Assembly (NCBI RefSeq): GCF_000218895.1
Contig: NC_015703.1
Coordinates: 2,183,001-2,247,000, forward strand
Direction: 5' to 3'
Origin: Runella slithyformis DSM 19594
GTDB taxonomy: Bacteria; Bacteroidota; Bacteroidia; Cytophagales; Spirosomataceae
DNA: 64,000 bases
The first letter of the stretch is position 1. Each line of letters starts with the position of its first letter. Below the pieces are notes generated by a model. It made no database searches, was not told where the DNA came from, and worked only from the letters and a program-made list of their open reading frames with translations. Made by a program: the position numbers and the translations under genes. This document shows positions 1 to 8,658 of the stretch, one piece after another.

Positions 1-488
1 CACATTTCGCCCGCCCCCAACGAGCGTGAGGCTGTAAAGTGCTTACGCGCAATGAGATACTGCCCGTCGGGCGTCCAGACGGCATTGTTGAGGAGTCTGA
101 AATCTTCGTTGGTGATCTGTTTCAGGTCGGAGCCATCACGTTTCATGGTCCAGATATTGTCGCCGCCGCCGCGGTCGCTCGTAAAAGAGATGCGTTTGCC
201 GTCGGGGCTGTAGCGCGGCTGAATCTCCAGCGGCAACCCGCCCGCGAGCAGCTTGGCCTCACCGCCGCCGATGGGCAGTGTGTAGAGGTCGCCGAGCAGA
301 TCAAAGACGATTTCCCGGCCGTCGGGACTGACGTCGAGGTTTATCCAGGTGCCTTCGTTGGTGGTAATTTTTACTTCTTTGGAAGGGCCTTGGGGTTTGG
401 AAACATCCCAGGTTTCTTTGGGTTTTTGGGCCATGGACTGACACACGGCCAAGGCCGCCGCGAGGGCAAGAGTAGCGGTTTTTTTCAA
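1..488 (-). CDS. Secreted TolB-like beta-propeller protein, N-terminal part (runs off the window)
   Basis: The minus strand is open from about 488 to the window edge. The translation starts LKKTATLALAAALAVC, a good signal peptide ending near SMAQ, followed by PD40/TolB-type propeller repeats: LDVSPDGREIVFD, then PRYSPDGKRISFTSDRGG, then AVWTPDGQYLIARKHF. This is the usual N-terminal propeller of Bacteroidota exported amidohydrolase or peptidase-like proteins, but the catalytic part lies outside the window, so the enzyme class is not known. The only codon that includes the whole signal peptide is TTG at 488; the first in-frame ATG (codon 19) would remove the signal. No stop or frameshift is seen in the 163 visible codons. 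Confidence 0.75.
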   Translation of the reverse strand, partial: MKKTATLALAAALAVCQSMAQKPKETWDVSKPQGPSKEVKITTNEGTWINLDVSPDGREIVFDLLGDLYTLPIGGGEAKLLAGGLPLEIQPRYSPDGKRISFTSDRGGGDNIWTMKRDGSDLKQITNEDFRLLNNAVWTPDGQYLIARKHFTASRSLGAGEM

Positions 489-621
489 GGGAAAAGGGGC
501 TTGGAGTGAAGAAATGTACGTAAAGGTTGGCAAGCCAACGTTCCTCAAAAATAACGCTAATGTCCGGTAATGGCAAGTGGAAATCCGTGATGGTTTAAGT
601 TGATAGATTTATAAAAAGCCC

Positions 622-1722
622 TTAGTAGATGTAAACCAATGATTCATCGCTGTTTTTTCCGCTGAGGTAACTGCTGTACGAACTTACCACCAATGTGTCG
701 GCGCTTGTTTTTAAGCTGGATTTCCGAATGATCAACTCATTGGAAAGTGTTTCTGCGCGCGATTTGTATGATTTATTTTCATTTTCAATTTCATTGATAC
801 AGAGTTGGGCCGCCATACTGCCCATTTCAAATCCCTTTTGTCCCAGGCCCGTTACCGAGGGCTCAAGGAGCGCCAGCAAAGGGTCGCAACTGAAGGCGGC
901 CAGTCCCAGTTGGCTGCCGATGTGCAGACCCATTTTCTTCGTTTCGGAATAAACCGCCAGCGCTATCTGCTCACCGGTGGCAAAAATGGCATCCGGCTTT
1001 TGTTCCATGCTCATGACCTTCTGAAAACCCACCCGTCCTTCCTGAAAACTCATTCCCGATTTAACAATCAGCGCTTCGTCCGGCGTCATTCCGTATCGAC
1101 CGATAGCTTCCCGGTACCCTTTGATACGACTGCGGCAGGTATTTAAGTGGTCACCGCCCGTTAAAATGGCGATGCGCTGATAACCTGATTTTATCAGGTG
1201 TTCGGTTAGGGTAAACGCGATGGCTTCATCGTTCATCACGACGCGGTGTCCCGCAACTTTTTCTGCAACTCTTTCAAAGAATACCAGCGGGATTTCCTGC
1301 TGTTTGAAGGTCTTGAAATGGTCGTATTTTTTGGTTTCCTGCGACAGGCAGACCAGCAGACCGTCTACCTGTCCGGCCAATGATTCGGCGTTCATTACTT
1401 CCCGGTGATAGCTTTCATTGGTTTTGGTGACCATGACGTGATAGCCTTTACGAAAGGCCACTTCTTCAATCCCGTTCAGGACCGACATGTTAAAATGATG
1501 GATTATTTCGGGAATAATTACGCCGATTACCTTCGTTTTGCGCTCTTTCAGATTTTGAGCCAGGGTATTGGGCTTGTAATTCATCCTTTTAGCCATCTTT
1601 TTTACCTTCTCGGTCACCTCCGCACTGATGTCCTGGTGGTCTCGCAGAGCTCGGGAAACTGTAGAGGCCGATACGTCAAGCGCCTTGGCAATGTCGTAAA
1701 TGGTGGTATTGTTTTTCTTCAT
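622..1722 (-). CDS. LacI-family transcriptional regulator of the adjacent utilisation locus
   Basis: A 366-residue LacI/GalR-type repressor. The N-terminal helix-turn-helix (residues 6-30, TIYDIAKALDVSASTVSRAL) and hinge helix (YKPNTLAQNLKERKT, about 49-63) are classical. The rest is a periplasmic-binding-protein-like sensor domain (IGVIIPEI at about 67, DGLLVCLSQ at about 118, AILTGGDHLNTCRSRIKGYREA near 190-210, PDAIFATGEQIALAV near 245). It is divergent from the susC gene across a 179-bp gap that contains an operator-like inverted repeat, so it probably controls the locus to its right. The inducer is likely a sugar or sugar acid released from the glycan (inference). The length is slightly above the family norm because of a serine/tyrosine-rich C-terminal tail. 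Confidence 0.92.
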   Translation of the reverse strand: MKKNNTTIYDIAKALDVSASTVSRALRDHQDISAEVTEKVKKMAKRMNYKPNTLAQNLKERKTKVIGVIIPEIIHHFNMSVLNGIEEVAFRKGYHVMVTKTNESYHREVMNAESLAGQVDGLLVCLSQETKKYDHFKTFKQQEIPLVFFERVAEKVAGHRVVMNDEAIAFTLTEHLIKSGYQRIAILTGGDHLNTCRSRIKGYREAIGRYGMTPDEALIVKSGMSFQEGRVGFQKVMSMEQKPDAIFATGEQIALAVYSETKKMGLHIGSQLGLAAFSCDPLLALLEPSVTGLGQKGFEMGSMAAQLCINEIENENKSYKSRAETLSNELIIRKSSLKTSADTLVVSSYSSYLSGKNSDESLVYIY

Positions 1723-1793
1723 AAGAGCTGAGATTTACAGGTAAACTTACCGAATTACCGTTGATTTCAAAGGTCAAGAGAATTTTTTTTTCG

Positions 1794-1819
1794 TGCAACC
1801 GATTGCGGTTTCGATTGCA
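1794..1819. promoter_or_regulatory. Possible LacI-type operator upstream of susC
   Basis: A 26-bp imperfect inverted repeat with outer arms TGCAAcCGA and TCGaTTGCA lies between the divergent regulator and susC. The core GCAACCGATTGC (1795-1806) is itself a 10/12 palindrome with the central CG step common in LacI-family sites. It sits just upstream of TATTTTTT (1830-1837), which resembles a Bacteroidota -7 box (TAnnTTTG). A repressor bound here could block susC transcription. Family and position support this; the site is not proven. Confidence 0.4.
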
Positions 1820-1901
1820 TAAAAAATTCTATTTTTTTATTAAAAAAGTACAATTAGTATTGCAGCCAAATCATGATAATCACCTTAATTTTTATTCTGC
1901 A

Positions 1902-4900
1902 ATGAAAAGAATCTACGCAATTTTTGGAATCCTGTTGCTGTGTTGGTGCCTGGGAAGCCCGCAGCTAATGGCTCAGCAAAAAGTAACGGGAACAATTACA
2001 GCGGCCTCCGATAACACCGTTTTGCCGGGAGCCTCCGTGTTGGTAAAAGGAACGTCAACTGGATCAACGACCGATGCAAATGGAAAGTTTTCGATCACTG
2101 CTCCTTCCAATGCTACGTTGGTGTTCAGTTTTATCGGGTACAAAACAATCGAGATGGCAGTCGGCGGCAAGTCGGTTATCAACGTAAGCCTTCAGCCTAC
2201 TGACAATGCTTTGGAGGAAGTGGTGGTCGTGGGGTATGGAACCTCACTGAAAAAAGATTTATCGGGTTCTATTGCTACCGTTTCGGCAGAGGATATAAAA
2301 TCGTTGCCCATTACTTCTTTTGAGCAAGGTATGCAGGGACGGGTAGCCGGTGTGCAAGTGATGCAGGGAAACTCTGCCCCGGGTGGAGCTCCGCAGGTGA
2401 GAATCAGAGGGGCTAATACGGTATTGGGCGGTAACGAGCCTTTGTACATTATTGACGGTGTACCCGTTTACAACTCAGACTTGGAAAACAACAGCAACCT
2501 GAACGTTGGAACGCAGCCTTCCAATGCGTTGGCTTCTATCAATCCCAATGACATCGTTTCGATGGAAATTTTGAAGGATGCTTCGGCAACAGCGATTTAT
2601 GGCGCAAGGGGAGCCAATGGGGTGGTCATTATTACCACCAAAAGAGGAAAAGCCTCTGACCGAGGAAAAATTTCTTTTGAAGCCTATTACGGGGTACAGG
2701 AAATCAGCAATAAACTGAAACTGATGAATACCCAAGATTTTATTAAGATTTTGAACGAGCGTACCACAAATTTCGGCGGTGCACCCCGCTACGCTGACCC
2801 GTCGCAATATACTACCAATACCGACTGGCAGGATTTCTTTTTCAGAAAAGCCCCCATGACCAACTATACACTTAATTTTTCGGGAGGGTCTGATAAAAAC
2901 CAGTACAGTGTTTCGGGCAACTGGTTCAGTCAGGAAGGGGTTATTCAAGAAACAAACTTCAACCGAGGTTCGGTGCGGGTCAATTTGGATAACCGTTTGA
3001 ACGATAAATTTAAGGTTGCCACCAGTGTAACGGCCAGCCGTTCTACAAACAATCGCTCACTGAACTATGTGCTGATGAACGCCATGTCATTCTCACCCTT
3101 ATTAAGCCCTTATGATCAAAATGGTAATTTTTCCAACCTGAATACGGCAGACACCGGAGGTGAAAACCCGGTAGAAGCACTTTATAAAACCTCCGATAAA
3201 CTGACTGTAGATCGGTTTTTAGGTAATGTACTGGGCGAATATACCATTGCCAACGGGCTTACGTACAGCGTACGGTTAGCAATGGACAATCTCACGCAAC
3301 ACAACGATATCTACGTAAAAAAAGGTAGCTTTATTTTTCCATCGCCCGGGGCTACGGTGAAAGAAAACAAAGGGACCAACTATGTAATCGAGCATCTGAT
3401 TTCGTATAAAAAGGCTTTCGGTCAGAAACATCGCCTCAATGCTACGGTCGGTTATACTTGGCAGGAAAATAATACCATTTTCTTCCAACAGAGCGGTACC
3501 GGTTTTCAGTTTGATGACTTCGGTACGTACAATTTAGGGGCAGCTGCCATTACAAATCCTAACCAGTCTTACAAGAACAAATCTACGTTACTTTCGTATC
3601 TAGGCCGTGCCAATTATGTATTTGATGATAAATACATCCTTACCCTCACGGGGCGGGCGGATGGCTCGTCACGTTTTGGTGACAACAATAAATGGGGATT
3701 TTTTCCATCGGGGGCAGTGGCTTGGCGGCTTTCCAAAGAGAATTTTATGAAAAGCCTTACGTTCATAGATGATTTAAAAATAAGAACCAGTTACGGCATG
3801 ACGGGTAATCAGGAGATCGGCTTGTATAATTCTATTTCACGATTCAGTTCAGTACAGGGTGTAATGGGGAGTCCATTGGTGGCGTATGTAGGCTACGTGC
3901 CTACCTCGCTTGCCAACCCTGATCTTAAATGGGAGATCAACAAACAGTTTGACATTGGTTTTGATTTGGCCGTTTTGAAAAACAGGTTTTCGTTGACTGC
4001 CGATTATTACCGGAAACGCACAGAAGATTTGCTGGCCAATTTGCCCATTCCCGGATCATCAGGATTTTCTACTATCTTAATCAATTCAGGTTCCATTGAA
4101 AACAAGGGCTTTGAAGTGGCGCTGAATACCACAGCCATTGAAACAAAAAACCTGAGCTGGAAAATAGGAGGCAATATTTCTCGCAACGAAACCAAAGTGT
4201 TGAAATTGGCGGTGGCCACCAGGCAGTTTTTTGCACCCAATATTCCCTCACCTATTGACCGGCCAGTTAATATCATTCGGGAAGGCGATGTGCTTTCCGC
4301 TTTTTGGGGCTACAAAGAAGACGGTTTGACCGAAAACGGCGACATCAAATACAAAGATCTGAACGGCGACGGCAAAGTGGACGGCAACGACCAGACTATT
4401 TTGGGTAGTCCTTTCCCAAATTTATTGTACGGGTTCAACTCCAACCTGAATTACAAAGGGTTTACACTTACTGTTTTCTTACAAGGAGTAGCGGGCGTCA
4501 AAGTCTTCAACAGCAACGATTTTATGATTGCTAACTCAATGACCCGTATTTCCAATCAATTGGAAGAGGTCAATGACCGCTGGACGCCCGAAAACCGCAA
4601 TCCTAACGCCAAATACCCCCGGGCCAGTACAACCCAATTGTTGGTGTCCGATCGATTTGTACAGGATGCCGATTACCTGCGTCTGAAAAACGTCCTGTTA
4701 TCTTACAACCTGCCCGTAACAAAATTCGGATTGAAGTGGTTGGAGGGTGCAAAAGTTTATGTGAGCGGGCAAAATCTGCTGACGTTTACTAAATACCACG
4801 GCTACGATCCCGAAGTAAGCCAAACAGGCTCTAACTCCCTCGTAAAAGGTTTGGATAGAGGGTCTTATCCCGCCAATAAAACCATCACAGTAGGTTTCAA

Positions 4901-4916
4901 TCTTTCACTTAAATAA
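1902..4916 (+). CDS. SusC/RagA-type TonB-dependent outer-membrane transporter
   Basis: A 1004-residue SusC-like receptor that pulls oligosaccharides through the outer membrane using TonB energy. The chosen ATG at 1902 begins a signal peptide (MKRIYAIFGILLLCWCLG, cleaved near LMAQQ); the frame is open upstream, but that extension has no signal. Order of parts: carboxypeptidase-like regulatory domain (VTGTITAASDNTVLPGASV to about residue 100), the TonB-box-like EEVVVVGYG, the plug domain (SIATVSAEDIKSLPITSFE, VRIRGANTVLGGNEPLYIID, ILKDASATAIYGARGANGV), then a beta-barrel ending in GFNLSLK. The SusD partner follows after 24 bp. It is the first gene of the locus downstream of the operator-like repeat. 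Confidence 0.95.
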   Translation: MKRIYAIFGILLLCWCLGSPQLMAQQKVTGTITAASDNTVLPGASVLVKGTSTGSTTDANGKFSITAPSNATLVFSFIGYKTIEMAVGGKSVINVSLQPTDNALEEVVVVGYGTSLKKDLSGSIATVSAEDIKSLPITSFEQGMQGRVAGVQVMQGNSAPGGAPQVRIRGANTVLGGNEPLYIIDGVPVYNSDLENNSNLNVGTQPSNALASINPNDIVSMEILKDASATAIYGARGANGVVIITTKRGKASDRGKISFEAYYGVQEISNKLKLMNTQDFIKILNERTTNFGGAPRYADPSQYTTNTDWQDFFFRKAPMTNYTLNFSGGSDKNQYSVSGNWFSQEGVIQETNFNRGSVRVNLDNRLNDKFKVATSVTASRSTNNRSLNYVLMNAMSFSPLLSPYDQNGNFSNLNTADTGGENPVEALYKTSDKLTVDRFLGNVLGEYTIANGLTYSVRLAMDNLTQHNDIYVKKGSFIFPSPGATVKENKGTNYVIEHLISYKKAFGQKHRLNATVGYTWQENNTIFFQQSGTGFQFDDFGTYNLGAAAITNPNQSYKNKSTLLSYLGRANYVFDDKYILTLTGRADGSSRFGDNNKWGFFPSGAVAWRLSKENFMKSLTFIDDLKIRTSYGMTGNQEIGLYNSISRFSSVQGVMGSPLVAYVGYVPTSLANPDLKWEINKQFDIGFDLAVLKNRFSLTADYYRKRTEDLLANLPIPGSSGFSTILINSGSIENKGFEVALNTTAIETKNLSWKIGGNISRNETKVLKLAVATRQFFAPNIPSPIDRPVNIIREGDVLSAFWGYKEDGLTENGDIKYKDLNGDGKVDGNDQTILGSPFPNLLYGFNSNLNYKGFTLTVFLQGVAGVKVFNSNDFMIANSMTRISNQLEEVNDRWTPENRNPNAKYPRASTTQLLVSDRFVQDADYLRLKNVLLSYNLPVTKFGLKWLEGAKVYVSGQNLLTFTKYHGYDPEVSQTGSNSLVKGLDRGSYPANKTITVGFNLSLK

Positions 4917-4940
4917 CAATCTTAAAAACTGTTTCTGACA

Positions 4941-6413
4941 ATGAAAAAGATAAAATCATATCTTCGCTCACCCCTCCTTGTTCTGGGACTACTGTCCGGT
5001 TGTTTGGTTTCCTGTCACGACCAACTGAAAGAAGAAGTGTTTTCTTTTGTGGGAGCTATCAATTACTGGAAAACGGAAGCCGATGCTACGGCTGGCGTAT
5101 TGGGGGCGTATGAATCGTTTCTGAACAATAATTATTTTGGTAGATTTTACTTTGAACTCACCGAATTGCCTACCGATTTTACGACCATCAACCGAAATGA
5201 TACTTTCCAGCAGTTAGACCGTTGGGATTTATTGGCCAATCACCCTTTTGTGCTTCAGGTTTGGAATATCATGTATGAACAAATCGGAAGAGCCAATGGG
5301 GTGATTCAAAACGTACCGAAAATCACCATGGATGCTACCAAACAAAAATCCATTATTGCAGAGGCTAAATTTATCAGAGCTTTCGATTTTTTCAATATCG
5401 TGAGGCTTTGGGGGGCTGCCCCTATGCCGCTTCAAGTAGTGGAAGGCGTTTCAACCACTCAATTACCCCGCACTTCGGTGGATTCATTGTATATCCAAAT
5501 TGAAAAAGATTTGAAAGAAGCCGAAGCAGATTTGCCCGCTACCCGCACGGGTGCCGAAGTAGGCAGGGTTACTTCCGGGGCTGCCAAAACACTCTTGGCG
5601 TGGGTGTATCTGACGCAAAAGAAATGGCCATTGGCCTCGGCAAAAGCACAGGAAGTAATCGCCGGTAATCAATACAGATTATTGCCCAAGTTTGATGATG
5701 TGTTTAGTGTTTCTAACAAAAATAACGCCGAAACGATATTCTCAATTCAGTTTGATGGGACCACAAGAGGTCACGCTTTATCCTCGTTCTCAAACGCAGG
5801 TGGAACAAATAATCCCTATTGTTTTCAGGGTGTGAATGTTTATTCTGTTGATCCCAAATCTGATATTTGGACCAAATGGGACAGAAATGAATACAGGAGA
5901 AATTTCACCGTTTATAGTTCAGTAAGGGGAAAAAATGGGAATATGATTACCGTAGATCCAAACTTTCCTTCTTTTGGTAAATATCGTTGTCCTGCCGAAA
6001 TCGGCATTAACAATAGTTTTGTCAATCCGCCTGTATTGAGATACCCCGATGCGCTTCTGATTTTTGCCGAAGCCGAAGCGCAAGCAAAGGGTGGTCCAAC
6101 GGCAGCAGCTTATGATGCCATCAATCAAGTAAGAAGAAGGGCTTATAACTTGCCAAGCAATACCCCCGATGCCACCGTTGATTTAAAAAATCTGTCACTC
6201 CAAGCCTTTACTGATGCCGTTATCGAAGAAAGGGGTTATGAGTTTGTGATGGAATGTCACCGTATTTATGATTTACTGAGAACGGGAACGTTCAAAACTA
6301 AGATTCAATCTATTGGCAAGGCAGCTCCCCGTGGTAGTATTTATCCAATTCCTCAAAGTGAATTGGATGCCAATACACGAATCGGTATCAATGGTCAAAA
6401 TCCGGGTTGGTAA
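4941..6413 (+). CDS. SusD/RagB-family glycan-binding lipoprotein
   Basis: A 490-residue SusD-like protein, the surface lid of the SusC channel. The N-terminus is a lipoprotein signal (LLVLGLLSGCLVSCHDQ, with two possible lipobox cysteines). Typical SusD sequence follows: ATAGVLGAYESFLN, an alpha-helical TPR-like region containing AEAKFIRAFDFFNIVRLWGA, YPDALLIFAEAEAQAKGG, and the C-terminal AVIEERGYEFVMECHRIYDLLRTG with the final YPIPQSELDANTRIGIN. The length is normal. It is co-transcribed with the SusC gene 24 bp upstream, and a strong hairpin follows the stop codon. The substrate cannot be read from the sequence. Confidence 0.94.
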   Translation: MKKIKSYLRSPLLVLGLLSGCLVSCHDQLKEEVFSFVGAINYWKTEADATAGVLGAYESFLNNNYFGRFYFELTELPTDFTTINRNDTFQQLDRWDLLANHPFVLQVWNIMYEQIGRANGVIQNVPKITMDATKQKSIIAEAKFIRAFDFFNIVRLWGAAPMPLQVVEGVSTTQLPRTSVDSLYIQIEKDLKEAEADLPATRTGAEVGRVTSGAAKTLLAWVYLTQKKWPLASAKAQEVIAGNQYRLLPKFDDVFSVSNKNNAETIFSIQFDGTTRGHALSSFSNAGGTNNPYCFQGVNVYSVDPKSDIWTKWDRNEYRRNFTVYSSVRGKNGNMITVDPNFPSFGKYRCPAEIGINNSFVNPPVLRYPDALLIFAEAEAQAKGGPTAAAYDAINQVRRRAYNLPSNTPDATVDLKNLSLQAFTDAVIEERGYEFVMECHRIYDLLRTGTFKTKIQSIGKAAPRGSIYPIPQSELDANTRIGINGQNPGW

Positions 6414-6418
6414 TTTGA

Positions 6419-6454
6419 ATCGGAGGTTTTGGTTTGATTTTCAAAACCTCCGAT
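6419..6454 (+). terminator. Hairpin between susD and the downstream enzyme genes
   Basis: A perfect 13-bp stem (ATCGGAGGTTTTG / CAAAACCTCCGAT) with a 10-nt loop begins 5 nt after the SusD stop, followed by a modest T-rich stretch (TTACTTTAT). It is either a leaky terminator or a stabilising 3' structure. In both cases it would make susCD mRNA more abundant than that of the enzymes 34 bp further on. Confidence 0.6.
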
Positions 6455-6487
6455 TTACTTTATATCAAAAATTACAATCAAAAAAAT

Positions 6488-8644
6488 ATGAATTGTCTTA
6501 AACTTCTTTCGGCACTCTTTCTGTTTCATTCCTTTTTAGGTTTTTCCCAAAATAGCTTCACCCTCAAAAATGATAAAATAGAGGTGATTATTGACGAAAA
6601 AGGCAACCTGACAAACCTTAAAAATGCTCAAACGGGCAGAAACTACGCTTCTGGTAAACCCATTTGGCGGTTGTATTTCGATAATAAAAGACGAAAAGAC
6701 AACGAAGTTTTAGCCAAAGACAATACGCCAACTGTTAAACAGGATGGCAATCAAATTATCATTCGATATGAGACCATAAATATCAAAAATGAGACCGTTA
6801 AAATGTCTTTGATTTTAAAAATTTCATTAGAAGAAAATCAGGTACGTTTTGCTTCTGAATTGAAAAACAATGAAGCTCATACGGTCATTCGCGAATTGCA
6901 ATATCCTTTGGTGGCTCACTGTCAACTACCCGACGACCACCAACTGCTGAATACGCACTGGGGCGGACAGGTGTACAAAGACCCTAAAAAGCAAATTAGG
7001 GCATTCAACGCAACCTATCCTCCTTATTATCCGCCTTCGCAGTATTTTCTGCAAATGGATACCAAATTTGGGGATGCCGGGGCGAGTTTGGCGTCCAATT
7101 GCTTCGCTTTTATCGGCACAAATGAAGGCTTGTACTTTGGCAGTCATGATGACGCCTTTCAGGCAACCGGGCATGGCCTGCGGCTTTACCCCGGCAAAAA
7201 ATTTGTTTTTGATGAATTGGAAGCAGGTTTTTATAAATACCCTAATGCCCTTTACGGTGAAACGTGGTCGTGCGATGCCAATGTGATTGCCCCTTATTCT
7301 GGTACGTGGCATCAAACCTCAAAACTGTACCGTACCTGGGTCAATACGTGGTGGAAACACCGTGAAGAACCACAATGGGTGAAGGAAATGAAGGGCTGGC
7401 AACGCATCATTATGAAGCACCAATACGGCGAGGTGCTGTTTCCTTACACCGATTTAGGCACACGCGTAAAAACGGTAGGAGAAAGTGTCGGCCTGAAAAC
7501 AACACTTGTTCATGGCTGGCACAATGGCGGGCATGATAATGATTATCCGAATTACATAGCAGATCCTGCTCAGGGCGGAGATGCCGTCATAAAAAAACAA
7601 ATCGCTGATTTTCAAAAAGATGGCGGGGCGGTTTTGTGGTATTACAGTGGTCGTTTGATTGATAAAGCATCCGATTTTTATCGAAAAAAGGGCGGGGATA
7701 AATTGGTCATTCGAGACAATACTGGATCGGAAGTGAATGATGCTTACCGTTTTCGAGGGCCGGGTACGTTTACCGGCAGCTTTGACAGCAGAACCTTTGC
7801 CGTTTCGGAATTCAGAAATCCATTATGGATAAAAGAATTGAAAAAAATGGCCGACCAAGCCCTGAATTACGGGGCCAAGAGTATTTTTTATGACCAAATG
7901 GGTTCGGGTGAGCAACCCAACTGGGATCTGACCAAAGAGTTTCCTGTTCCGACCGTAAAAACGATTGGAGTCAAAGGCAAAGTCCTGGGTGAGTTACACG
8001 AGTATATTGATAAAAAGGACAAAAATGTAGCGATTGGCATCGAACTGCTTTCGGATGTCACAGCGATGCAGGTGGATTATATTCACGGCCGATACGGGGC
8101 AACCGAAGTGCTGAACCCTGACTGGGAAGCCAAAGGTGAAAAACCCCGCACGACCAATTTTATTGATTGGTTTAGATATACGTTTCCCGAAATCATCCTT
8201 TCTGACCGTGACATACGTGATGATACCGATATTGAACGACGTGTAAACCATACCGTTCTGAAAGGCTTACGCAATGATGTGGAGATTTATCGCTGTCGGG
8301 CATTAATTGACGAAACGCCGCATTATCAGGAATATCTGACCCAAATCAATCAACTCAAAGACCGTTTCAAAGACCTTCTTTTGCTGGGAAAGTACGTGGA
8401 TACGGAGGGGGTGGAATACACCGGTACCGACATTGAAGCCCGTCGGTTTGACAATGGAAACAGAACCGCTATTGTTCTTACCCAAAGTCATTTGCCTTCA
8501 GTTAATACGACTTTAAAAATTCCGCAGGGGTATACATTTTATGAATTTGGTAAAGTTGGCGATGCCGAAATCAAGGTCAATAAAGAGGATATTCAAATAA
8601 ATCTGAATAAGCACGGATTGGTAGTGGTGGTTTTTAGAAAATAA
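6488..8644 (+). CDS. Secreted DUF6259-like glycoside-hydrolase-type protein (copy 1)
   Basis: A 718-residue exported protein. The start at 6488 gives a signal peptide (MNCLKLLSALFLFHSFLGFSQ); earlier in-frame codons would bury it. An N-terminal beta-sandwich (about 25-280) precedes a TIM-barrel-like part with LVHGWHNGGHDNDYPNYI, AVLWYYSGRLIDKASDFY, GAKSIFYDQMG and NVAIGIELLSDV. The YDQ aspartate and the later glutamate sit at strand ends where retaining glycosidases keep catalytic acids (inference). I assign it to the DUF6259-type family from memory of these motifs, without a search. It is clearly paralogous to the protein encoded at 11302-13419. The position after SusD suggests surface or periplasmic glycan cleavage. 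Confidence 0.72.
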   Translation: MNCLKLLSALFLFHSFLGFSQNSFTLKNDKIEVIIDEKGNLTNLKNAQTGRNYASGKPIWRLYFDNKRRKDNEVLAKDNTPTVKQDGNQIIIRYETINIKNETVKMSLILKISLEENQVRFASELKNNEAHTVIRELQYPLVAHCQLPDDHQLLNTHWGGQVYKDPKKQIRAFNATYPPYYPPSQYFLQMDTKFGDAGASLASNCFAFIGTNEGLYFGSHDDAFQATGHGLRLYPGKKFVFDELEAGFYKYPNALYGETWSCDANVIAPYSGTWHQTSKLYRTWVNTWWKHREEPQWVKEMKGWQRIIMKHQYGEVLFPYTDLGTRVKTVGESVGLKTTLVHGWHNGGHDNDYPNYIADPAQGGDAVIKKQIADFQKDGGAVLWYYSGRLIDKASDFYRKKGGDKLVIRDNTGSEVNDAYRFRGPGTFTGSFDSRTFAVSEFRNPLWIKELKKMADQALNYGAKSIFYDQMGSGEQPNWDLTKEFPVPTVKTIGVKGKVLGELHEYIDKKDKNVAIGIELLSDVTAMQVDYIHGRYGATEVLNPDWEAKGEKPRTTNFIDWFRYTFPEIILSDRDIRDDTDIERRVNHTVLKGLRNDVEIYRCRALIDETPHYQEYLTQINQLKDRFKDLLLLGKYVDTEGVEYTGTDIEARRFDNGNRTAIVLTQSHLPSVNTTLKIPQGYTFYEFGKVGDAEIKVNKEDIQINLNKHGLVVVVFRK

Positions 8645-8658
8645 CCAATTTGTTGATC

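Noticed and set aside
39-509. 156-codon plus-strand frame at the left edge
   Set aside because: The opposite strand encodes a signal peptide and TolB-type repeats; the plus frame has no recognisable domain.
1761-1901. 47-codon N-terminal extension of SusC
   Set aside because: It is very basic, crosses the operator-like repeat and promoter region, and precedes a proper signal peptide at 1902.
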